The notes under the pieces are model-generated. The model worked only from the letters and a program-made list of their open reading frames with translations, searched no databases and was not told where the DNA came from. Source: Cytophagales bacterium (lineage in GTDB: Bacteria; Bacteroidota; Bacteroidia; Cytophagales; Cyclobacteriaceae). Taken from it: a stretch of DNA of 64,000 nt. A program made the position numbers and the translations under genes. How positions within the stretch are numbered: the first letter of the stretch is position 1; each line of letters starts with the position of its first letter. The DNA lies in the NCBI GenBank assembly GCA_017303805.1, contig JAFLBQ010000006.1, positions 124,001 through 188,000 on the forward strand, given 5' to 3'. Below are positions 50,961 through 60,128 of the stretch, piece by piece.

Positions 50961-51185
50961 ATGGTAAAGAAAATATTTTTCATCTCCGCAGTAGCCTTGG
51001 CAAGCTTTGGAGCAACAGCCTTTGAATTGAGCAGGGCGACAACCTCGGCTTGCCCCCTAGAAGGTACATCTGCGTGTCCGATTGCAAATTGCCCGTTAAA
51101 AGGAACACCCCAATGTCCCTATACTCAATCGTGCTGCAAGACAGGCGCTTCGGTACAGACGGAAACATTGAGTCCATTCAAGTAA
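50961..51185 (+). CDS. Exported Cys-Pro-rich small protein
   Basis: 74 residues. After a signal peptide (about 1-20) the mature part has a run of CP motifs: ACPLEGT, ACPIANCPLKGT, QCPYTQSCCKTG. Seven Cys in about 50 residues suggest a disulfide or thiol-metal protein. The family is unknown to me. It lies between the CsoR-like gene and the second merTP. Confidence 0.65.
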   Translation: MVKKIFFISAVALASFGATAFELSRATTSACPLEGTSACPIANCPLKGTPQCPYTQSCCKTGASVQTETLSPFK

Positions 51186-51200
51186 TTACTGATTATATCC

Positions 51201-51806
51201 ATGAAGGTGAGTAGTATTTTGAGTAGTGGACTTATTGCAGCGATACTTAGTTCGCTTTGTTGCATAACACCTGTGCTGGCCATGGTTGCGGGAATGGGTG
51301 GTGTTGCAGCTTCGTTTTCATGGCTGGAGCCGGGTCGGCCATACCTGGCAGGTATTACAATTGCCGTACTCGGGTTTGCCTGGTATAAGAAGGTATTTCC
51401 AAAAGCAGGATCACCCGACTGTGCATGTGAAACTGAAGGAGAGAAAGTTTCATTCTGGCATACGAAAACTTTCCTGGTGTTTATTACAATTTTTGCCCTT
51501 TCCACATTGGCTTTTCCATACTATTCTCATATTTTTTATCCTCATTCTGAAAAGCAGGTGATCGTAGCTAACGAGAGCGATTTCCGTTCTGTGGAATTCA
51601 AAATCAAAGGGATGACCTGTCAGGGATGCGCAGAGCACGTTATGTTTGAGGTCAATAAGCTTGCAGGAATTATAAAAACAAATGCGTCTTTTGAAAACGG
51701 CAATGCGTTAGTCGAATTTGATGAAAGTAAGGTATCTCAAGGTAGTATCGAGTCCGCCATAAATTCTACAGGGTATAAAGTAGTTGATGTAGTACGGTTG
51801 CGTTAA
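51201..51806 (+). CDS. MerTP: mercuric transporter with fused MerP-like domain (copy 2)
   Basis: 201 residues, same layout as the first copy: LCCITPVLAMVAGMGGVAASF with the membrane Cys pair, CACET in the loop, and an HMA domain with KGMTCQGCAEHV. The two copies are clearly related along their length but diverged. The last gene of the mercury operon. Confidence 0.92.
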   Translation: MKVSSILSSGLIAAILSSLCCITPVLAMVAGMGGVAASFSWLEPGRPYLAGITIAVLGFAWYKKVFPKAGSPDCACETEGEKVSFWHTKTFLVFITIFALSTLAFPYYSHIFYPHSEKQVIVANESDFRSVEFKIKGMTCQGCAEHVMFEVNKLAGIIKTNASFENGNALVEFDESKVSQGSIESAINSTGYKVVDVVRLR

Positions 51807-51976
51807 AGTTTAAACTTATGCGCAGGTGATATTATCCTTACTCTTACAGGGCACTTTACTAGTTGGTTAATATCGCAAACTGGATAAGTATTGACGGAGT
51901 CTATAAAGTAAAGCCTGATGGAAACAGGATTATCAAGCACCAATCTTTACTTGCACGTTAATAAAACAATGTCCGA

Positions 51977-52501
51977 TTATCGTGTACCGAGAAAATTCCG
52001 GGTGTAGCCATTTGGAGAGTTCATGAAATTAAAGGTGTAGTTGAATGTCCTGGCATTCATATCGAAATAACCGTAATGCTCATCACTTGGGTTGTGTTCA
52101 GCACTCATATGCTGTTGCCATGAGGTTCCGTTACTCATATTTCCCATCATTTGACTATTTCCCATCATCTGATTATAGGACGACATGTTGTGACCATATT
52201 GATTCATAAAATCACTGCCTGTGAAACATACCCTCATCATATTTCCATCGGGATATAATCCAAGCGAGAAGGTTGTATCGATGTTTGCGTTGTAACAGCG
52301 GACTTGAATGGTATAATCATTAACGGAGGTGATTTCGACCGTTGCAGGTATTGCATCCTGCGACAGGCTTGACGTTAAAGTGCCTTTATAGGTGCCCATA
52401 ATCTGGTTTGACAAGTTCGGCTGCGGTTGTTCATTGTTCAAATTACAGGAAACAATGCTGACAGCCACGGCAACGCTTAACACAACTTTTAAGGCTTTCA
52501 T
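51977..52501 (-). CDS. Met/Asn-rich lipoprotein, unknown function
   Basis: 174 residues; lipobox IVSC (Cys19). A beta-rich front (IMGTYKGTLTSSLSQDAIPATVEI) is followed by a Met-Asn-Gln stretch (about 105-135) with repeated NMS, MMGN units and HMSAEH. The Met-rich part recalls periplasmic copper-handling proteins. No family recognised. It converges on the mercury operon. Confidence 0.6.
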   Translation of the reverse strand: MKALKVVLSVAVAVSIVSCNLNNEQPQPNLSNQIMGTYKGTLTSSLSQDAIPATVEITSVNDYTIQVRCYNANIDTTFSLGLYPDGNMMRVCFTGSDFMNQYGHNMSSYNQMMGNSQMMGNMSNGTSWQQHMSAEHNPSDEHYGYFDMNARTFNYTFNFMNSPNGYTRNFLGTR

Positions 52502-52718
52502 ATGCTTAATATTTTAATGGTTTATAGACGAGTCCGCAATACACTTGCATAGTTAAGCAGATCGTAAGATTTGTTCAGTGACGGACATCACCCAATAGAA
52601 TGATTTTGGTCATTTCTGAAGGATTCTTACATGTTCACCTCCCTTGAGTGTCTTATTAGGGGATGGACAATGAAAACAAATTGCGGGATAGATATTCTTA
52701 AGGATATCGCACAAATGT

Positions 52719-54407
52719 TTAAAGATTGCTCAACATCACAAACTGCATGGGTTTTAAGTGGAGTTTAATATAATGTCCGATGTAATCCGGATTTTCCAAC
52801 ACCTTTACTTTACCCGTATCGCCATAAAGGAATTTAAAGAAAGCCTTATCCACATTCGGTTGGCGTTTAATTGAAACATACTCTTCCTTTTCTTCGGTCG
52901 TGGAAGAGTTGAAGGCCACGACAATTTCCTGGTCGAACAAAACTCGAGAAAAAGCAATCAGGCATTTCTCACATTGGGGCAAATGAAAATTCAATCCGTC
53001 TGTAGAAATTTTCCGCATATGCATATGTCCAAATTTCAAAACTGAACTTTTCTTTCTGATGACTGCTATCTGTGAAATCCCTTGATAAATTGTATTCGAA
53101 TTATCCAACACATCGGAGATTTTGTCACCGGGATTAAACATCGCTTCGCGGATGTTTGCGTCATGTTCACCAGCGCCCTCAAACCCTTGTTCGGTTCCAT
53201 AATAAATACACGGAGTACCTAGCGCGCAGAGTAAAAATCCAATACCTGCGATGACTTGCTCTTCGGTTGCATCTTTTCCAAAGCGATGTTTGAAGGATTG
53301 ACCGACCTGATCGTGGTTGTCAATAAATGTCACCAGAAATTCGCCAAAGTCACCGCGACCCAGTGCATTTCTGCGAAGGGATTCATATCGTTCCAGTAAT
53401 CGCTCCGGAGACGCATTTCCTTTAATGACATCGGCAAGAATATGGTACAATGGAAAATCTAACACAGAGTTGAGTCCGTAATAAATATTTTGACCATCTA
53501 CCGTGACTGTAGTTGTTGGACCTATGTACCGGTTATAGGTATCCTCTGAACCGACCAATTCTCCAAAGAGAAAGAAGTTCTTTTTGCCTAGCATATAGGC
53601 ATATTCACGTATGTGAGAACAAAATCTGCTAATGGCTTCTTCGCCCATGTGCTTGACGGCATCCAAACGGAAGCCATCGATATCTACTTCCTTCATCCAA
53701 TAGCAATGTGTTCGGATCAGAATATCCTGGACGTAGCGAGCCTCAACTGAGTCATCCATTCGAAACGCTTTAAGTTCCTGAAAATCCCCCTCACGTGTTT
53801 CCGGATATGAATCGTAGTTTCGGATCTGTCCTTTGCGTCCGTACAATTCAGGATCGCGGAGTTCGATGGGTATCGGGTGATCGTTAGAGCGCCAACCTGC
53901 CAGGGGAAACCTTGCGCCCTCGTAATAATAGTAGGGAACATCATCAGGATAAAACCAATTGTTTCCTGAATGGTGCAGCACTATATCGAGGAACACCCGC
54001 ATATCAAGTTTATGGGCGGCATTGACCAACTCCTCCAAGTCTTCTTTGGTGCCAAATCGCTTATCAATTTCAAGATAGTTCTGAATGGCATAACCGTGAT
54101 AGGACTCCGGATTATTTTCAAACAGGGGACTGAGCCAAAGGGCAGTGCAGCCAAGATCAGAAATGTAATCAAGGTGATTGATGATCCCACGAATGGTACC
54201 ACCACAAATTTGTTTCAGTTGTTCACCATCTCCAAAGCCTTTGTGGCGATTTGATTTGACTGGCTTTCGCGTCAGGTCATCGTGAAAACGATCGACCATT
54301 AAGAAATAGATAAATTCTTCCCTCCACTCGCGGTGGCAATTCTTCCAGTATTTCTTTCCTTGCTTAGGTGCAAGGTCAATTTCTTCAATAGACCAAACTG
54401 TATTCAT
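52719..54407 (-). CDS. GH13 alpha-amylase-family enzyme
   Basis: 562 residues without signal peptide, so probably cytoplasmic. GH13 landmarks: SYHGYAIQNYLEID, DGFRLDAVKHMG (nucleophile Asp249), FFLFGELVGS (acid/base Glu283) and FIDNHDQVG (Asp366). The C-terminal 90 residues form a beta-sandwich-like extension. It acts on alpha-glucans such as maltodextrin or glycogen; a trehalose-related reaction is also possible. It is transcribed away from the mercury operon and downstream of a porin gene. Confidence 0.9.
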   Translation of the reverse strand: MNTVWSIEEIDLAPKQGKKYWKNCHREWREEFIYFLMVDRFHDDLTRKPVKSNRHKGFGDGEQLKQICGGTIRGIINHLDYISDLGCTALWLSPLFENNPESYHGYAIQNYLEIDKRFGTKEDLEELVNAAHKLDMRVFLDIVLHHSGNNWFYPDDVPYYYYEGARFPLAGWRSNDHPIPIELRDPELYGRKGQIRNYDSYPETREGDFQELKAFRMDDSVEARYVQDILIRTHCYWMKEVDIDGFRLDAVKHMGEEAISRFCSHIREYAYMLGKKNFFLFGELVGSEDTYNRYIGPTTTVTVDGQNIYYGLNSVLDFPLYHILADVIKGNASPERLLERYESLRRNALGRGDFGEFLVTFIDNHDQVGQSFKHRFGKDATEEQVIAGIGFLLCALGTPCIYYGTEQGFEGAGEHDANIREAMFNPGDKISDVLDNSNTIYQGISQIAVIRKKSSVLKFGHMHMRKISTDGLNFHLPQCEKCLIAFSRVLFDQEIVVAFNSSTTEEKEEYVSIKRQPNVDKAFFKFLYGDTGKVKVLENPDYIGHYIKLHLKPMQFVMLSNL

Positions 54408-54554
54408 ATCCCGAATCGTTTAAAAGTCATTTGCTTAATTGTTTCGTGAACTCAAATTAGTAAGAACGCAGGTGCCGAGCAGAAAAAACCTTGGTTGATA
54501 GTTATGGTTAATTGGCAAAAGCAGGTCAAAAAATTAGGTACCCCTTTTTTGTCT

Positions 54555-54587
54555 ACAAAAAAGGGCACACCAACCAGATGTGCCCTT
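54555..54587 (-). terminator. Terminator downstream of the porin gene
   Basis: On the minus strand a perfect 9-bp stem (AAGGGCACA / TGTGCCCTT, 9-nt loop) is followed by TTTTTTG. It lies 54 bp past the porin stop and before the amylase gene, so the amylase probably has its own promoter in the 233-bp gap. Confidence 0.8.
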
Positions 54588-54640
54588 ACTAACCCTAAAC
54601 AATACTCAACTAATTATAAAAACTCAATCTCATCCCGTAC

Positions 54641-55939
54641 TTAGAAACTTATAACTGCTTCAAGCATTACTCCACTAAATTCAGCTCCCGCAAATCTTCC
54701 TGTCCAGCCCTTGCCATCGTAGCTTTGTTTCAAATATTCCAGTTTGGTCAGGATATTTTTTGAGATATACCAGCCACCGGCAAAATTCAGTCGACTAATC
54801 TCAAGATTATCAGTTGCACTCTCTAACTGTTTTCCACTGATTGTGTTGTAGCGGGCTGCCACGTAAAACTTTTCATTTTGACCAAAGCGATAGATAATAT
54901 CCCCTGCGAGTTGCGTAAATGCACCCTCTTTATCTGGTTGTGGGGTAGTGAATTCATTGCTTCCGGAGGCCCGTTCTATCACGCCAAACAATTCAAGTCC
55001 TTTAAATTTGATAAATGGGTTGATTTGAAGTGCCGTGATTTTGGTAAATCGTGCATTGTAACGACCATCAAAATTTCCGCCCTGCACGTTGCCGCTGGCA
55101 TCTGGCTGGGTGTAGGTCACATAATAGTACCTTGAACCGGTGCGGTCGCCACCATAGAGCCAAGTACCCGTTGTCTCACCTTTATTGATATACCAGGAAC
55201 CGGTTAATCTTACCCTTAGGTCATCGTTGATCTGCTTGTCGTATCCCAACTTACCGTAAAACGAAGGCTTGTTGTCGCTTTGATCGTTGACTCTGACATT
55301 TTGGTTAAGCTTTCCATTGGTTACGCCAACAAGCGCTAAGAATCCTTTGTTCTGCACGGTCACTTCGCCAAATGGCTCGGTAGAAAATGCATCCATGATG
55401 TAATTCTCATTAAATGGATTGAATATCGCCCGTGCGTTGTCAGATCTTCTGAAGTGAGTATCACCGTAATTGAATTCATCGTACCCGATAGTGATGCTCG
55501 TAAATTTCATCACACCTTCGAGGAATCCTGGCTTCACAAAATCGAGTTTGTCCATGCGCAGATAACCACCTTTGATATAGAAATCATTGTGGTTCCTGGA
55601 AGAAAGGTAAGACCGAAGATGCATCCGCACACCGTCAAGCAATTGAACATCCACGTTCAAGTTAGCGGTAGGTAAGTTGAAATCTGATCCAAGTTCTACT
55701 AAGTTGTCAAGATCATTGCTCTGATCTAAGGACTGAAATTGCATGGCGAAGTCACCGCCAATTCTAATTTTCATTCCTTGGAAAGAAATTGTATCTGATT
55801 TGCTAGGTTCAAACACGTTGAGACCCCGCTTGTCATTGGGACGCCAGTATTGTAAAGATGGTACTTGTGCATACAACACTCCTGATGTAAAAAATAGTAG
55901 GGGAAGTATGGCTTTGAGAATATTACCTATAGTTTTCAT
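54641..55939 (-). CDS. Outer-membrane porin
   Basis: 432 residues with signal peptide ending LYAQ. Long alternating beta strands (MKIRIGGDFAMQFQSL, TAVQNKGFLALVG-type segments) and a C-terminal ...GVMLEAVISF ending in Phe fit a porin of the OprP/carbohydrate-selective type. The substrate is not deducible. Its own terminator lies downstream. Confidence 0.8.
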   Translation of the reverse strand: MKTIGNILKAILPLLFFTSGVLYAQVPSLQYWRPNDKRGLNVFEPSKSDTISFQGMKIRIGGDFAMQFQSLDQSNDLDNLVELGSDFNLPTANLNVDVQLLDGVRMHLRSYLSSRNHNDFYIKGGYLRMDKLDFVKPGFLEGVMKFTSITIGYDEFNYGDTHFRRSDNARAIFNPFNENYIMDAFSTEPFGEVTVQNKGFLALVGVTNGKLNQNVRVNDQSDNKPSFYGKLGYDKQINDDLRVRLTGSWYINKGETTGTWLYGGDRTGSRYYYVTYTQPDASGNVQGGNFDGRYNARFTKITALQINPFIKFKGLELFGVIERASGSNEFTTPQPDKEGAFTQLAGDIIYRFGQNEKFYVAARYNTISGKQLESATDNLEISRLNFAGGWYISKNILTKLEYLKQSYDGKGWTGRFAGAEFSGVMLEAVISF

Positions 55940-56063
55940 GATGATCGTATTTAAATGGTTTGGATAAACAATTAAGATTAGAAAGGACGTTGAAGGACAA
56001 TCCTGGAAAACGCCCGAGTAAGCAACACATGGATGTATTACTTACCGATTTCGGCTAAATGAT

Positions 56064-56447
56064 CTAAAGAAGAAAAGTTTGGAGCAGGATAGAGCGGTGT
56101 TTACCCGACCTGACTGGTGGGTCATTTATTGAAGGTTGTAATGACCGATCATTATGGATACCACAGATATCCAATTGTGTATTGTGTGATATGACTGTGA
56201 CGAGGCTCGTGGATGATATAATGGTCGGTGCCTGCACCGACTGAAAATCATCGATTGAAAACGTGATTTCTTCATTCTCACAACCGTCACAGGTTTCCTC
56301 TGACATTTCACAACAAGCATCCTTAGTTCTTTCAAATAACTCTGAAGAGATAAGTTTGTCATGACAGAAATGCTGATAAAGTGTCATTTCTCTGAATGGA
56401 AATAACACGGAGGTCAGGGCGGTAATATGCAGGATAAACCTTAGCAT
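56064..56447 (-). CDS. HYC_CC_PP-like exported Cys-rich protein (copy 2)
   Basis: 127 residues: short hydrophobic N-terminus, YQHFCHDKL, DACCEMSEETCDGCENEE (five Cys in 15 residues), INDPPVRSGKHRSILLQTFLL at the end. It shares HxC, CC and PP landmarks and the QTFL(I/L) terminus with the protein upstream of cusA. Another copy in the window reinforces the family call. Probable metal-binding exported protein; it precedes (in transcription it follows) the TonB-dependent receptor gene. Confidence 0.65.
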   Translation of the reverse strand: MLRFILHITALTSVLFPFREMTLYQHFCHDKLISSELFERTKDACCEMSEETCDGCENEEITFSIDDFQSVQAPTIISSTSLVTVISHNTQLDICGIHNDRSLQPSINDPPVRSGKHRSILLQTFLL

Positions 56448-56626
56448 TTTTGTTGTGCTTTCAATATCACACCCAAAAGTATCCCACCGGCAAGCAACGG
56501 CAAATGGTTGAAGTCAGTCCATTAAATGATTAATATCAGTTTTTCAGCAACGGTATGGGCTACATGCTTAGAACCTAAACAAACAGCCCGGAACGAATCC
56601 GGGATGCATCATTGATTTGAAGGGTT

Positions 56627-59080
56627 TCAAAGCAAGGCCTTGATTCCAATAGTAAAACTTCTCGGCATCCCCGCTCGAAGTCCTGCAGGCCTCCGTGCGA
56701 CAGCATATACCTCATTCGCAATGTTAGTGATTGAACCATATGCTGTAAGAAATTTATTCAATCGAATGTTTGTTGAGAGATCAACAATAAAATTTCCATT
56801 CAGCTTTTCCGATGGTGGAATTTCACCCTGCCCGGGCGTGGTGCGCATTACTCCAACATACTTGGAACTAACATTTATATCAAATAAACGATGTTGCATC
56901 CCCGCGTTCAATGTTAGCTGGTTAGCGGCCAAATAAGGAATCTGATCGCCTTTAACCACATTATTCCAATCTTCCGTATCAGGGTCAAAGGAACTGCCAA
57001 ATTCTCCATCGGTATAGGTATACGCTAACGAAACCGGTATGCCTATGCTTTTAGACCCTGTGATAAAGGTGTATTGTATTTCAAGTTCAGTCCCGGCAAC
57101 GGTTGCTTTGCCTGCATTAAATAAATCACCGGTTCCACCACCACCGCTGGCCGCGAGGTCAGACCCAAGCAGGTTTGAATAATTATTGTAGAAGAAAACA
57201 GCCTGCGCATTCAATCTTGAATTAACGAGGCGTGCACCCAACTCATAGTTAGTGCTCTCTTCAGGCTTATCATCTTTATCAAAACCGGGCGGAGCAAATC
57301 CTTTGTGAATACCTGCGAAGGTATTTAAGCTTTTCGTAACAGAATAATTGATGCCCAACCCGGGAATCCAAACGCCAACACGATTGTCTTTCGTTGTAAG
57401 GTTTGCTCCGGTCCGCTGCGGATCAGCCGTTTTGTAGTCCAGTTGAGTAAGCTCAATGCTTTCAAAACGAACGCCTGGCAAAGCAGAGAATTTTCCATAC
57501 GTTAAATTATATTGGAGATACGCGGCTGAAGCTTTGGCATCGCTGATCCGATTGCTTTCCGTTCCTGGTGTACCCGCGGTGGTGAGTTTCATCGCACCTT
57601 TGTCCATCGCGTATGTATCCTGCCACTGATACCGGTCTTCTTCGTCCTGATGGTAGCGAAAGCCAACTTCAATATCGTGATCGATTGCTGCCGTTTTAAA
57701 ATTGAATCCTGCCATCATCTGGATGCCTCTTGAATAATAGCTGCGGTTATTTGCTTTTACATATAGGGCATCGGTATTTGGGCTGGTCTGACCTGTCACA
57801 ACACTATACTCATCGCTGTAAGTGGTGGGGTCGTCTAACAAGTTTGCGATGGAAACCTTTGCATTGGTGCCATACTTAACTGCATCAAGTTTGTACCAAT
57901 TGCGGCTGAATTCATTCCGGTAAGTAGTGACAGAAACATCCATGAACCGGGTCGGTATTATATTGTATTTTAAGGAATATTGATTGTGTTTCGTTGTGAT
58001 GTTGTCAAGTTGAGAAGAGGCATACCTTCTGTACGGAGTGCTATCGAAATCCTCCTGAGTCAATCCCAGATATGTTTCATCTGCATCACTGGTGGCTTGG
58101 CCTATTTTGAACGTGAGGGCTTGGTACACCTTGGCCGCAGATGGGGTGTTGATCCTAAACTTGGCCAGGTAATCTTCATTAGTAAAACCTGTTGGCCCAC
58201 CATTGTCAAGTTCTTTAAAGCCCGTTGCAGTTTGTTGGTAGGTTTCCAGCACAAAGCCACCATATTCAAACGACTGCCCGATGGATGCTTGCGCAATTCT
58301 GCGCCCGAAATTTCCGCCCAGCAAATTTATGCGGGCAGAAAAATCGGAGGGAATTTGAGTGGAAATAAAGTTAATGGCGCCACCAGTGGTGTACGGACCA
58401 TACTTAATCTGACTTGATCCTTTACGGACTTCGATGCCATGCATTCTTCCTACCGTTGGAAAGTAATAGGCAGCTGGTGAGGAATACGGTGCGGGTGCGG
58501 CTAGCACTCCGTCTTCCATCAATGTAATTTTGCTGCTCCGTTCAACACCAGTTCCACGCATCCCGATGTTCGGGCGCAAACCAAAACCATCTTCCTCCTG
58601 CAGGTTTATACCGGGCACATTGCGAAGGATACGGTTGACATCGCTATAGTTAAATTCGTTAAGGTTTTTCAGACTCAAATAATGAGCAGACCCCGGGATA
58701 TCTAAGAGGAATTTACTCCCACCCGTGAGCGTTTCCCGCGAAACAACTATTTCCGGAAGTTCATACAAACTTTCCTTCATGGCTAGTGTAAGCTTTACGG
58801 TTTCTTCAACCGTCAGATCAATGGGCTGAGACAGTGAAATAAAACCTATCGATGAAAACTTCAGGATGTACTTTCCCGATGCCAGTCCATCCAGCCTGAA
58901 AAATCCTTTCGCATCTGAAACATCACCTTTTTTTATTTCATCAAGAAAAACATTGACTCCTGTGAGGGGATGGTTGTTAAAATCGGTTATGGTTCCCTCA
59001 ACAGACCTGTCGGATTGCGCCAGAGACTGAAGGAGACTAATATAAAAGACTGCAAAAAGGATTATAGGTTTGGTTTTCAT
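56627..59080 (-). CDS. TonB-dependent outer-membrane receptor
   Basis: 817 residues: signal peptide (to SLAQ), a CarboxypepD_reg-like domain (about 26-105: SVEGTITDFNNHPLTGVNVF), a plug domain (NRILRNVPGINLQEEDGFGLRPNIGMRG, around 150-180) and a beta-barrel to the end. Fe3+ dicitrate/siderophore-type rather than SusC-type plug. Two Fur-like palindromes lie directly upstream, which fits metal-repressed uptake of an iron or other metal chelate. A copper-responsive role is less likely. Confidence 0.9.
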   Translation of the reverse strand: MKTKPIILFAVFYISLLQSLAQSDRSVEGTITDFNNHPLTGVNVFLDEIKKGDVSDAKGFFRLDGLASGKYILKFSSIGFISLSQPIDLTVEETVKLTLAMKESLYELPEIVVSRETLTGGSKFLLDIPGSAHYLSLKNLNEFNYSDVNRILRNVPGINLQEEDGFGLRPNIGMRGTGVERSSKITLMEDGVLAAPAPYSSPAAYYFPTVGRMHGIEVRKGSSQIKYGPYTTGGAINFISTQIPSDFSARINLLGGNFGRRIAQASIGQSFEYGGFVLETYQQTATGFKELDNGGPTGFTNEDYLAKFRINTPSAAKVYQALTFKIGQATSDADETYLGLTQEDFDSTPYRRYASSQLDNITTKHNQYSLKYNIIPTRFMDVSVTTYRNEFSRNWYKLDAVKYGTNAKVSIANLLDDPTTYSDEYSVVTGQTSPNTDALYVKANNRSYYSRGIQMMAGFNFKTAAIDHDIEVGFRYHQDEEDRYQWQDTYAMDKGAMKLTTAGTPGTESNRISDAKASAAYLQYNLTYGKFSALPGVRFESIELTQLDYKTADPQRTGANLTTKDNRVGVWIPGLGINYSVTKSLNTFAGIHKGFAPPGFDKDDKPEESTNYELGARLVNSRLNAQAVFFYNNYSNLLGSDLAASGGGGTGDLFNAGKATVAGTELEIQYTFITGSKSIGIPVSLAYTYTDGEFGSSFDPDTEDWNNVVKGDQIPYLAANQLTLNAGMQHRLFDINVSSKYVGVMRTTPGQGEIPPSEKLNGNFIVDLSTNIRLNKFLTAYGSITNIANEVYAVARRPAGLRAGMPRSFTIGIKALL

Positions 59081-59097
59081 AAGGCGGTTTATCTCTT

Positions 59098-59116
59098 ATT
59101 TAGAATTATTTTAAAT
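59098..59116. promoter_or_regulatory. Fur-like palindrome 1 (ATTTAGAAT T ATTTTAAAT)
   Basis: A 9-1-9 palindrome with one mismatch, 18-36 bp upstream of the receptor start. The TTAGAAT-n-ATTCTAA form is a plausible Fur-family half-site arrangement. Confidence 0.5.
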
Positions 59117-59135
59117 AGACGCAATTCTATGTATT

Positions 59136-59154
59136 ATTTAGAATCATTCCAAAT
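59136..59154. promoter_or_regulatory. Fur-like palindrome 2 (ATTTAGAAT C ATTCCAAAT)
   Basis: A second 9-1-9 palindrome with one mismatch, centred 38 bp from the first. The two share TTATTTAGAAT exactly. Confidence 0.5.
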
Positions 59155-59237
59155 ACAATAATCCTAAACTGCTTCATTCTTTAAAGGAGCCAGAATCAAA
59201 GAACAAAAAACCGGCTTTGTAAGTACAAGTCGACTCG

Positions 59238-60110
59238 TTAAAGTGCCGATGCAATCAAATCAGCAATTTCAATCTCATTGGTTGGGTGACAAATTGTATT
59301 GGTTGTAACGATTGCTCCGGCCCCGGCTGCTTTCAATTCCTCAAAAGCATTTCCCGCAAAAATTCCGTGTACGCCAATGCATATTGGTGGTTTCATCCCG
59401 GCCCGCTTCAGGTGGCCGATCGTTTCAATCATGGTACGAGCCGTGGAGATAATGTCATCAACCAAAACCGGTGAATGCTCCTGATATTTCTCCACCTGCG
59501 GAACGGTAACTTCCACTTCCCGGTCACCACGCCTTACTTTCTCTAATACAATAAAAGGTGCACCAGCATTCTTCGCCACGGCCTCAACCCACTGCTCGCT
59601 TTCGCTATCGGGTCCAATGAGAACAGGTCTTTCGATATTATCGCGAATCCATGCTGATATTAGTCCGGCTGCATGCAGCACCATACAGGGCACTGTATAG
59701 ATCTCACTAATCGAATGCAACCTGTGAAGGTGCGGATCGAGAGTGAATAATGTGTCAGCAAAATTGGAAATGAACCGTGCAAAATATGTGGAGGTAATAC
59801 CTTCTCCTGGCTTGAATTGTTTATCCTGGCGCATATAGGCGAGGTAGGGTGCGACAAGGCAAGTGCAATCCGCGCCCAGCGCTTTCGCGGTCTGGCTTAA
59901 AAAATACAATGGCAATAATTTTTTATCCGGATTATTGAGTGTGCACACTAGAATCACCCGTTTTCCTTTTACATCGGAGTAAATCCGGATGTAAGTTTCC
60001 TTATCCGGAAATTGGCGTATCGTTACTTCACCCATTTCTGCGTTAATCCGAGAAGCAAGTTTGCCTGCTAAATTCTCATTGCCCGGTAAGGCAAATACTA
60101 CAGTTTGCAT
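59238..60110 (-). CDS. Ribose-phosphate pyrophosphokinase homologue
   Basis: 290 residues, slightly shorter than housekeeping Prs (~315). Present: the DKETYIRI front motif, YMRQDKQFKPGE (Arg-Gln-Asp for ATP), DPHLHRLH at the catalytic His region, and the PRPP loop SPVLVDDIISTARTMI. Position beside an AMP-phosphorylase-like gene suggests a specialised copy in nucleotide salvage or ribose-phosphate exchange, not the housekeeping enzyme. 18 bp separate the two genes. Confidence 0.85.
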   Translation of the reverse strand: MQTVVFALPGNENLAGKLASRINAEMGEVTIRQFPDKETYIRIYSDVKGKRVILVCTLNNPDKKLLPLYFLSQTAKALGADCTCLVAPYLAYMRQDKQFKPGEGITSTYFARFISNFADTLFTLDPHLHRLHSISEIYTVPCMVLHAAGLISAWIRDNIERPVLIGPDSESEQWVEAVAKNAGAPFIVLEKVRRGDREVEVTVPQVEKYQEHSPVLVDDIISTARTMIETIGHLKRAGMKPPICIGVHGIFAGNAFEELKAAGAGAIVTTNTICHPTNEIEIADLIASAL

Positions 60111-60128
60111 AATTCAGTAAGTTCAAAG

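Noticed and set aside
47191-51806. MerR regulator or MerB lyase in the mercury operon
   Set aside because: Searched by eye for both; none is encoded. The regulator is of the ArsR family and no organomercurial lyase motif is present.
51863-51961. 32-codon reading frame with protein-like sequence (VNIANWISIDGVYKVKPDG)
   Set aside because: It looks like a possible gene remnant between two convergent genes, but it is too short and lacks a normal start, so I did not list it as a gene.
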